Source: Chryseobacterium formosum
Lineage (GTDB): Bacteria > Bacteroidota > Bacteroidia > Flavobacteriales > Weeksellaceae
Length of the DNA: 64,000 nt
Direction: 5' to 3'
NCBI RefSeq assembly: GCF_026460885.1
Contig: NZ_JAOVZW010000021.1
Coordinates: 62,001-126,000, forward strand
Made by a program: the position numbers and the translations under genes. This document shows positions 26,276 through 33,139 of the stretch, in pieces (positions within the stretch are counted from its first letter, which is position 1; each line of letters opens with the position of its first letter). The notes beneath the pieces are model-generated. The model did no database searches. It was not told the origin of the DNA and saw nothing but the letters and a program-made list of their open reading frames with translations.

Positions 26276-26848
26276 ATGGAAGAGATTAAAAGTTTTATAG
26301 AATCATTTATTCAGGACGAGTACACTTGCAATAAAGCAAATTATGATTTTTCTATTTCTGATGATGGTTACGAAGAAGTTAGATTAAAAGTAGAAGCTTA
26401 TTTTCACACTGTAAATAGCAATGAATGTTGGAGGGCATTAGAGGAAGAAGACGTACAGGAATTGGATATTGAACAGAAAGAGTTGTACTTCCAAAATGTA
26501 GGGAGAGCAATCTCACGTACCTTATTTCAAATCAAACAATACAAGAACCCAAAACTAGGAGAAGGTTTAGCAAGGTGGCTGGTGAATAATGAACTTTTTG
26601 CTTGTTATACAAGTTATACAGAAAATACAGGAAGAGAATTAGGATTTAATAAATTATTTTATGTAGCTGAAACAGATCAGGGAATAAAAATAATATATGA
26701 TTTAACTTATGGAGTTCAAAAACCCGAGTGGCGTCATTCGCATGATTTAAAAATTAATCAGGTAAAAAATCCGGGTCAGCTTGTAGCTGTGGAAAAATAC
26801 CAAGCTCCGGAAGAATCCAACAGTTTAGCAGATTATAATAGCGCATAA
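26276..26848 (+). CDS. NTF2-like putative immunity protein (paralogue 3)
   Basis: The 190 residues start MEEIKSFIESFIQDEYTCNK, the same N-terminal helix design as the 27418 gene (MEEIKKIISEFLKAEAEA). The turn LFQIKQYKNPKLGEGLARW parallels the Y-K-x-x-K-(Y/F)-G block of the other paralogues. The C-terminal SLADYNSA matches paralogue 2. It is cytoplasmic. Immunity is inferred from family resemblance and neighbourhood. Confidence 0.5.
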   Translation: MEEIKSFIESFIQDEYTCNKANYDFSISDDGYEEVRLKVEAYFHTVNSNECWRALEEEDVQELDIEQKELYFQNVGRAISRTLFQIKQYKNPKLGEGLARWLVNNELFACYTSYTENTGRELGFNKLFYVAETDQGIKIIYDLTYGVQKPEWRHSHDLKINQVKNPGQLVAVEKYQAPEESNSLADYNSA

Positions 26849-26897
26849 TAATTTCTAATTGATAACAAAAAAAGGAAAATCAATTTTTTAATAACTT

Positions 26898-27410
26898 ATG
26901 TTTAAAATAGAATTTACAGCAACAAAAAAATTAGGGGTAATAGATACAGAAGATACATCCGTAAGTGAGGCAATCTATTCTATATATCTTGGAGATGATG
27001 ACGATAAGCATGTTACTATGACTTTTGGGAATTACCTTATTTATTTAACCAGAAGATGGGATATAAGTGATATTTACAATGATATTATTTATATGCTTAA
27101 AGATTTAAATGAAAATAAGAGTGAATTTCGAACAAGTTTTTTATGCGTTGGTTTTACTTTATATTGGAATTTCGTAAGAAAAGAAAATTCAATTACAATT
27201 ACTCCTCAATGGATTGAGGTCGGACTAGAAGATAGAGAAACAAATTTATTTGTAGAAAACGTTAGAGAAGCCAATTTTCCCATAACTGTTGACGCGGAAG
27301 TTTTTATATCAGAATGGAATAAGCTTTTAAAAAGTATAAAAGACGATTTGTTAAAAGTAGGCTATACTGAAGATCTGGAAAATTTTGAATACCTAAAAGA
27401 ATTGAAATAA
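26898..27410 (+). CDS. Hypothetical island protein
   Basis: The 170-residue soluble protein has a beta-rich N-terminal half (FKIEFTATKKLGVIDTEDTS; VTMTFGNYLIYLTRRWDISD) and a helical C-terminus (FISEWNKLLKSIKDDLLKVG). It is not recognised. It ends 7 bases before the next paralogue, so the two are co-transcribed; such tight pairs are typical of immunity arrays. Confidence 0.5.
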   Translation: MFKIEFTATKKLGVIDTEDTSVSEAIYSIYLGDDDDKHVTMTFGNYLIYLTRRWDISDIYNDIIYMLKDLNENKSEFRTSFLCVGFTLYWNFVRKENSITITPQWIEVGLEDRETNLFVENVREANFPITVDAEVFISEWNKLLKSIKDDLLKVGYTEDLENFEYLKELK

Positions 27411-27417
27411 TAAACAA

Positions 27418-27954
27418 ATGGAAGAAATAAAAAAAATTATTAGTGAATTTTTAAAGGCAGAAGCAGAAGCTTCAGACGCCTCCGTTAAACCAAATTTAGA
27501 GGATTACAATAAGAAACTAAATTTTATGAATAGTTTTTGTGTAGAAGAATTGCACAATAAATTCGGATTGGTATCACAGAATAAGTTAAAAAATGATGAG
27601 TTTTATGAAAGATGGAAAGATAAAAATTCTGCTCGTACAAGACATATTTATAAAATAAGTCAATATAAAGATGATAAGTATGGAGATGTTTATGTAGCTT
27701 ATGTTTCAGAGAGAAATCCTGATGATGAAATTTTTCTTTACGGAGAATGTTTATTCGTGACAAGTATAGATAGTGAGCTGAAAATTATAAAAAACTATAC
27801 TTTTGGAGAGGATAGGGGAAAAGATAAATTTGTAGCTAATCAAGGTTTAAAAGACATTTCTTTTAAAACACTAAAAAAGCCAATAAACATAGAACGTTAT
27901 CTGGAACCGGTAGATGATGAAGATGGTATGGAGCATTATTCAAAAGATATTTAA
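27418..27954 (+). CDS. NTF2-like putative immunity protein (paralogue 4)
   Basis: The 178 residues are closest to the 21991 gene: RHIYKISQYKDDKYGDVYVA and YVSERNPDDE match RHLYKLSAYKNKMYDEIWVA and YVSTKNPIGE there. Both end with an R/E-Y-x-EP segment and a Lys-Asp tail. The pair are clear paralogues about 5.4 kb apart, so the array has grown by duplication or by repeated acquisition of related units. Confidence 0.55.
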   Translation: MEEIKKIISEFLKAEAEASDASVKPNLEDYNKKLNFMNSFCVEELHNKFGLVSQNKLKNDEFYERWKDKNSARTRHIYKISQYKDDKYGDVYVAYVSERNPDDEIFLYGECLFVTSIDSELKIIKNYTFGEDRGKDKFVANQGLKDISFKTLKKPINIERYLEPVDDEDGMEHYSKDI

Positions 27955-27989
27955 TTCTACAACGATTATCAAAAACAAATAAGACATTT

Positions 27990-28457
27990 ATGATCAAAAA
28001 AATCATCGAAGTTGATTATCTCATGCAGGATATTGCTGCAAAATACAGAGTTAAAACTTTAAATGAGAAAAAGATAGAAAATCTTTGGGAAGAAGAAACG
28101 CTGGGTATCATGAAAGATGCTACCTTTATAAAAGATGATGCTTATTTTTACTTTTTAAGCGAATATGGAGGATGCAATATTTATGGTGATGGCTTTGATG
28201 TAAGTATTTGCAGTTTTGACGACTGGCTCAATCCAAGTCTTCTTACAACTCCGTTATTGAATAATGCAGAAATTTATTTGTTAGCGGATCAATATTATGA
28301 TAACAGTGATAAAGTTATTTTTTACGGGTATCATGCCACACAGGAAAATGAAAATTCAATTTGGGTTTCTAATGAATTGGAAGCCGGATATCAACCTGTT
28401 TACAAAAATTTCATAGATTTTTTACAATATATTTTAACGATAGAAAATGGAGAATAG
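27990..28457 (+). CDS. SUKH/SMI1-like small protein
   Basis: The 155 residues carry a FLSEYGGCNIYGDGFDVSIC segment that fits the Y-G-G strand of SMI1/KNR4 folds, followed by a FYGYHATQENE-type strand and a C-terminal helix (YKNFIDFLQYILTIENG). It is shorter than a full SUKH domain of about 130-150 residues only at the N-terminus. Its end overlaps the AlkB-like gene by 11 bases, so translation is coupled. Confidence 0.5.
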   Translation: MIKKIIEVDYLMQDIAAKYRVKTLNEKKIENLWEEETLGIMKDATFIKDDAYFYFLSEYGGCNIYGDGFDVSICSFDDWLNPSLLTTPLLNNAEIYLLADQYYDNSDKVIFYGYHATQENENSIWVSNELEAGYQPVYKNFIDFLQYILTIENGE

Positions 28458-29013
28458 CATCATCAGCGGTCTTCTTTATCAGGATGATTTTCTGAGTATT
28501 GAAGAAGAAAAAGTCATGATTTCAGAGATAGACAATGCGGTATGGGATACCAATTTAAAGCGGAGAGTTCAGCATTACGGATATATGTATGATTATAAGA
28601 AAAAAAATATCGATCAGGATCTGAAAATAAACAAATTACCCGATTGGCTTCTTGCATTGGAAAGGAAGATCAGAACAACATTTAATCTTGAAAACTCTTT
28701 TGATCAGGTGATTATTAATGAATATGAACCGGGGCAGGGTATATCAAACCATATAGATTGCGTACCTTGTTTTGAAGATGTTATTATTTCCATCAGCCTG
28801 TTGTCTTCCTGTGTTATGCAATTTTCAAAAGATGTAGAAAAGCATGAGATACTCTTACAGCCCCGAAGTATTTTGTTATTAAGTGGAGAAGCAAGATATC
28901 ATTGGAAACATGGGATAAAATCCGTAAAAAATGATAAATTTCAGAATACCGCAATTCCCCGAACAAGACGAATATCGATTACTTTTAGAAAGATAAAAAC
29001 AATCCCAAACTAA
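28447..29013 (+). CDS. AlkB-like 2-oxoglutarate/Fe(II) dioxygenase
   Basis: The 188-residue protein shows the AlkB core: N91-x-Y93-x-x-G96 in NEYEPGQGISNHID, iron ligands H102 and D104, the distal ligand H155 in YHWKHGI, and 2-oxoglutarate-binding R175 and R181 in RRISITFR. AlkB enzymes oxidatively remove alkyl groups from nucleic acids or proteins. It lacks the extra N-terminal lid seen in E. coli AlkB and looks more like the small ALKBH8/ALKBH4-type members, so the substrate (DNA, tRNA or protein) is open. It overlaps the SUKH-like gene upstream, an unusual partner. Confidence 0.8.
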   Translation: MENSIISGLLYQDDFLSIEEEKVMISEIDNAVWDTNLKRRVQHYGYMYDYKKKNIDQDLKINKLPDWLLALERKIRTTFNLENSFDQVIINEYEPGQGISNHIDCVPCFEDVIISISLLSSCVMQFSKDVEKHEILLQPRSILLLSGEARYHWKHGIKSVKNDKFQNTAIPRTRRISITFRKIKTIPN

Positions 29014-29053
29014 ATATATCCGGATTTTGAACAATAATGAGAATACAAATAAG

Positions 29054-29164
29054 ATGAAATATTATATTTTTAAATTTGATTGGGGGTTTAGATTATTAGA
29101 AAGTGAAAGTCCATTTGAACCGTACACTTGCCTCTTTTGTTATAAACAGCTTAAAAAAAATTAA
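29054..29164 (+). CDS. Possible 36-residue small protein
   Basis: An ATG at 29054 opens 36 codons (KYYIFKFDWGFRLLESESPF, ending TCLFCYKQLKKN) with a CxxC pair. Its stop overlaps the stop of the convergent TolC gene. Codon usage resembles the island, but the ORF is short and could be a chance frame or the remnant of a longer gene. It marks the right edge of the island on present evidence. Confidence 0.3.
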   Translation: MKYYIFKFDWGFRLLESESPFEPYTCLFCYKQLKKN

Positions 29165-30456
29165 TTCTCATTTCTCAAAACCTTCAACAATTCCATCTGC
29201 TGCATCACATCATTTTTACTGTTAATAAGATTGTAATTTGCCTGAAGCCAGTTATTTCTCACCACAAAAAAAGTATAAGCATCCATCAAACCTTCTTTGT
29301 ATTTTTCTTCAGATTTTTGGAATGACAATCTTTGGTTTTCAAAATTTAATTCCAAAAGATTGTATTTTTCCTGAGCATTCAGATATTGAGCTTTTATAGA
29401 ATTGATTGATTTTGTAAGGTCATTAATAATCAAATCTTTATCGTAATTGGAATTGATGACATTCAGTTTTGCAATTTCTACATTATTTTTAATCTGAAAC
29501 TTGTTGAAAATCGGAATATTTATGCCAAAATAAATCGATTGGTTTTTATTTTGAGTAAACTGATCCGAAAAACTGGTGCTTGAAAGGTTATTATTTCCTA
29601 AGAATTTATTGTAAAAAGTAGACCAACTGTAATTTCCGTTAAGTGTAGGTAGATAAGCAGATTTTTCTAACTGTATATTTTTTTCCTGAGCTTGAATTTC
29701 TGCAATCACCGTTTTGTAAGCAGGATTATTTTCGATTAAATTATTGGTGAAATTTGAATCTGAAAAATCTTCAGCAAGCAAACCTTCCTCCGTCATTACA
29801 AAATCGATTGAATCTTCTTTCATATTTAAAGCATTGATGAGGTTTATTTTTGCTAAATCTCGTTGGTTTTTTGCTGAAACCCATTGTTCCTGTAAAGTCC
29901 CAAGGTTCGCTTTAATATCGTAAATATCGCTTTTAGGGCGGTTTCCGATCTCAACTTCTTTTTCAGTTCGTTTAATTTGTTCTTCAATTCCTTCAATCTG
30001 AGTTTTTAAAACTTCCAGCCAACTTTTGCTGTTTTGATAAGCAAAAAAAGTCTGAATAACATTCAGTTTGATTTCATTCTGAGCTTGTTTTAGTTTATAG
30101 GTATTTGTCGTTTTGTTGAGTTTTGATAAAGAAATATTTAAATAATTTCTCCAGTTGAATAATTCAACATTTGCCTGAGCAAAAACTTGGTCATACTGTG
30201 TATTGAGAGCCTCTCTCTGATTATTTGACTGATTTATTGACGAGCCAAAACTGTAACTGTGGTTTGCACCTGCATTTACAGATGGCAGTAACATTCCTTT
30301 TGATGCAGCAATCTGTCGGTCATTTTTCTGAATATTTACGGTTGCCTGTTTTATCAAAGGATGATTTGTCGAGGCATAGTCTAAACATTCTTTCAAAGTC
30401 CAGCTTTGTTGTGCAGAAAAAAGGTTGATGATGAATATAAAGAATAGTTTTTTCAT
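29161..30456 (-). CDS. TolC family outer-membrane efflux protein
   Basis: The 431-residue protein starts with a signal peptide (KKLFFIFIINLFSAQQ) and has two long heptad-rich TolC repeats. LKECLDYASTNHPLIKQA opens the first, and the second begins near residue 215-240 (NPAYKTVIAEIQAQEKNIQL). It forms the outer-membrane channel of the tripartite ABC efflux system encoded upstream on the same strand. The frame extends 19 codons further to 30513, but these lie within an intergenic inverted repeat; the ATG at 30456 directly precedes the signal peptide. Confidence 0.88.
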   Translation of the reverse strand: MKKLFFIFIINLFSAQQSWTLKECLDYASTNHPLIKQATVNIQKNDRQIAASKGMLLPSVNAGANHSYSFGSSINQSNNQREALNTQYDQVFAQANVELFNWRNYLNISLSKLNKTTNTYKLKQAQNEIKLNVIQTFFAYQNSKSWLEVLKTQIEGIEEQIKRTEKEVEIGNRPKSDIYDIKANLGTLQEQWVSAKNQRDLAKINLINALNMKEDSIDFVMTEEGLLAEDFSDSNFTNNLIENNPAYKTVIAEIQAQEKNIQLEKSAYLPTLNGNYSWSTFYNKFLGNNNLSSTSFSDQFTQNKNQSIYFGINIPIFNKFQIKNNVEIAKLNVINSNYDKDLIINDLTKSINSIKAQYLNAQEKYNLLELNFENQRLSFQKSEEKYKEGLMDAYTFFVVRNNWLQANYNLINSKNDVMQQMELLKVLRNEN

Positions 30457-30465
30457 AATAAGTTT

Positions 30466-30540
30466 TTGGTTGATCGTTGATGGTTGATGGTTTTGCGATG
30501 AATATTCGATCAACTAACAACCAGCAACAGTCAACAAATT
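30466..30540. repeat. GT-rich inverted-repeat element, copy a
   Basis: A left arm of TTG/GATGG units (30466-30492) is imperfectly complementary to a CAAC-rich right arm (30509-30540). It fills the gap between the permease and TolC genes. Similar elements lie at 32977-33062, 35566-35662, 38646-38745 and 40099-40197. Confidence 0.6.
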
Positions 30541-32968
30541 ATTCGTATTTCAAGTGTTTTACAAGATTAATTTTTGTAGCACGATAAGCTTTAAAACTCA
30601 CTACAATAAATGTCAAAAGAAGAAGTGAAATCATGCTTAAAACATACGGCCAAACCGGCATGTCAATTCGGTATGCAAAATCTTTCAGCCATTCATTCAT
30701 TGCATAATATCCAAACGGAATACTGATGAATACAGCAATTATACAAATCAGTAAAAATCTTTTCGTTAAATCCCAGACAATTGTTCTTTCGTCTGCGCCT
30801 AAAGTTTTTTTGATGGCTACATCCTTTAATTTTTGTTCAATTAATAGTGATGACAAAGCGAATAATCCTAACAATGCAATAACGAGCACAACAACATTTA
30901 AGATAGTAAATAAGGTCTGTTGCTTCTGGAATTTTACAAAAGTTTTGGCAAACTGCTTATCTACAAATTCATAATTGATAGGATAACCTGGCTCAACTTT
31001 GGTCAACCAGAATTCTTTGATTTGCTCTAATGTTCCGTTGATATCGTTTCCTGAAAGTTTGATCTGCAGATTTTGCATATTGTTTTTTGCCCAGTTTCTT
31101 TCATAGTTGAAAAACAGCATCGGTTCTACAGGTTTATCGACACCATTGATATAAAAATCTTTCAAAACACCGATAATTTTATATTTCTTTTTCTGTTCCC
31201 AACCCGGAAAAACTTCTTTTCCGAGAGCCTGATCTTTATTCCAACCCATTTTTTTGATGAAAGATTCGTTGGCAATGGTTCCTGAAATTGTGTCGGAAGC
31301 ATAACGAAGATCCATATCTCTTCCAGAAACCAATTTCATCTCATAGAATTTAAAATAATTATGATCAATAGCTCCTACAAGAACATTTTCCACCGCTTTT
31401 GTAGTATCTAAAGCATTTTTAACAAGCGATGCATTTGCCATTCCTAAACCGATAGAGTTTACCGAACCGGTAATATCTTCTACTCCAGGAATTTTTGAGA
31501 CCTCATTTTTCAGACGTACATACTTTTTATAGTTATAATCATTTTCCCAATCTGTTTTATTAAACTGAATATTCACGACCTGATCTCCCTTAAATCCTAA
31601 ATCTTTATTCATCATATATTTTACCTGAGAATGAATAATCAGAGAGCAAATAATAAAAAATGAAGAGATAATAAGCTGTAAAGTCAGAATAGAATTGCGT
31701 AACCAAACGCCGTGTCTGCTTCGTGAGAAATTTCCTTTCAGCGTATTAATCGGTTTAAAATTTGCCAAATATAAAGCCGGAATTAATCCTGAAATAAGCG
31801 AAAAGACAATTAAAAGCAATCCACTGTAGATGAATAGATTGGTATCATTGAGCTTTATTTCTTTTCCTAAAAACTTGTTGTATGAAGGTAAAACAAGCTC
31901 AACCATTGCAAAGGCAATAATATATGCAACAAAACAAATCATAAAAGTTTCCAATAGAAATTGAAAAATCAGTTTCGAATTTGAACTTCCCACCACTTTT
32001 CTTACCCCGACTTCTTTTGCTCTTTGTGAAGCCTGCGCTGTTTTAAGATTGATTAAATTGATTCCTGATAAAACCAATATTAATGCAGATAATCCCAAAA
32101 GAATCATGATCGATTTTTTGTCGCCTTTATCAATTCCTTCACTTTTAGCATCCAGTTTCATCTTGCTAAGCGGAGTGAGATAAACTTTTGCGGCGTTCTT
32201 TTCATCATATTTTTCGCCCCATTTTTCGGAACTTATTTTTTCCTGTTGAGACTGCTGATCTGAAAGTTTCTTTTCTAAAGCGGCAATATCTGTTCCCGGT
32301 TTTATTTTAAAATAACCTACATAGCTGTAATTGGTCCATTCTAAATCTTTTCTGTCTATGTTGGGATGTCTCATTATAAAACCCGGATGAAAAACCGTAT
32401 TTTCAGCAGGAATTTTATAAACAGCAGTGATAACGTAAGATTTGTCTTCAGAATCATCAAGCTTCAATGTTTTGCCGATGCAGTCTTTGTATTCATCTCC
32501 AAATAAAGTTTTTGCCGTCTCTTCAGAAATAGCTATTTTTTGGTAATCACTGATTGCATTTTTAAAACTTCCTGCAACTTTTTCCATTGGAAAAAAATCG
32601 AAATAAGCATCTGTTGCTCTTGCACTGGTTGTGTAAGCCGATTTATTTCCATACATCAAACGTACTTTATAGCCATTCCACGAGTTTGCAATGGCAAAAT
32701 CTTCAATCTCAGAAAATTTTTCTTTTGAAACCGCTAAAGAAGGATAGCTTGAAACGACCATCGTTCCGAATGAAGAGTTTCCGTTTTCTACTAAATAAAT
32801 ATTGTCCTTATTCGGATTCCAGTCTTCATAGGATTTTTCATCCTGCCAATGGATGAATATCAATAAGAAAACACACAGACCGACACTCAATCCTAAAACA
32901 TCGATAATTGTGGAAAGCCAGTTTTTTCTGTAATTGATAAATGCTATTTTGAGCCAATTTTTTAGCAT
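30539..32968 (-). CDS. MacB/FtsX-type ABC transporter permease
   Basis: The 809 residues have two copies of the MacB-core plus FtsX unit. An N-terminal membrane segment (about 20-42) is followed by a large periplasmic core. Three membrane segments occur around 285-400, with the FtsX block LKTAQASQRAKEVGVRKVVG. A second N-terminal segment near 430-450 and core follow, then C-terminal FtsX segments around 680-800 with SSLLIEQKLKDVAIKKTLGA. It works with the cytoplasmic ATPase at 35663-36385. It is paralogous along its full length to the permease at 33140-35557. The start LKNWLKIAFINYRKNWL equals that of the paralogue. Confidence 0.88.
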   Translation of the reverse strand: MLKNWLKIAFINYRKNWLSTIIDVLGLSVGLCVFLLIFIHWQDEKSYEDWNPNKDNIYLVENGNSSFGTMVVSSYPSLAVSKEKFSEIEDFAIANSWNGYKVRLMYGNKSAYTTSARATDAYFDFFPMEKVAGSFKNAISDYQKIAISEETAKTLFGDEYKDCIGKTLKLDDSEDKSYVITAVYKIPAENTVFHPGFIMRHPNIDRKDLEWTNYSYVGYFKIKPGTDIAALEKKLSDQQSQQEKISSEKWGEKYDEKNAAKVYLTPLSKMKLDAKSEGIDKGDKKSIMILLGLSALILVLSGINLINLKTAQASQRAKEVGVRKVVGSSNSKLIFQFLLETFMICFVAYIIAFAMVELVLPSYNKFLGKEIKLNDTNLFIYSGLLLIVFSLISGLIPALYLANFKPINTLKGNFSRSRHGVWLRNSILTLQLIISSFFIICSLIIHSQVKYMMNKDLGFKGDQVVNIQFNKTDWENDYNYKKYVRLKNEVSKIPGVEDITGSVNSIGLGMANASLVKNALDTTKAVENVLVGAIDHNYFKFYEMKLVSGRDMDLRYASDTISGTIANESFIKKMGWNKDQALGKEVFPGWEQKKKYKIIGVLKDFYINGVDKPVEPMLFFNYERNWAKNNMQNLQIKLSGNDINGTLEQIKEFWLTKVEPGYPINYEFVDKQFAKTFVKFQKQQTLFTILNVVVLVIALLGLFALSSLLIEQKLKDVAIKKTLGADERTIVWDLTKRFLLICIIAVFISIPFGYYAMNEWLKDFAYRIDMPVWPYVLSMISLLLLTFIVVSFKAYRATKINLVKHLKYE

Positions 32969-32976
32969 AGTTGTTT

Positions 32977-33062
32977 TGTTTTTGGTTGTTAGTTGATCGT
33001 TGTTAGTTAATAATTTTGAGAATAACCTCTATCAACTATTAACCAACAACTATCAACAAATT
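32977..33062. repeat. GT-rich inverted-repeat element, copy b
   Basis: The left arm with TTGGTTGTTAGTTGATCG (from 32980) is imperfectly complementary to the CAACTATTAACCAACAAC right arm (33032-33060). It has the same design and orientation as the other copies in this locus and sits between the two permease genes. Confidence 0.6.
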
Positions 33063-33092
33063 TTACTCGTATTTCAGATACTTCACAAGATT
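33063..33092 (-). pseudogene. Relic of the last ten codons of another permease
   Basis: On the minus strand this stretch reads NLVKYLKYE plus stop, in the style of the C-termini of both flanking permeases (NLVKHLKYE and NLVKYLKYE). It lies in the intergenic gap, not in a gene. It looks like the surviving 3' end of a further permease copy, removed by deletion or recombination between repeats. Confidence 0.55.
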
Positions 33093-33139
33093 CCATAGGT
33101 TTCACCTACGGCTATTCATATTGAATCCTTCGGGTTCTT
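33093..33139. repeat. Short hairpin-rich repeat between permeases
   Basis: This contains GAATCCTTCGGGTTC, a small stem closed by the stable TTCG tetraloop, next to a CACCTACGG segment. It looks like an inserted dispersed intergenic repeat joining the permease relic to the next gene end. Only one copy is visible in the window. Confidence 0.35.

Noticed and set aside
13869..29164. Integron-type cassette array
   Set aside because: The one-strand small genes and interspersed hairpins suggested it, but no repeated attC-like site follows each gene and no IntI is present.
30457..30513. N-terminal extension of the TolC gene
   Set aside because: It overlaps an inverted-repeat element and would bury the signal peptide.
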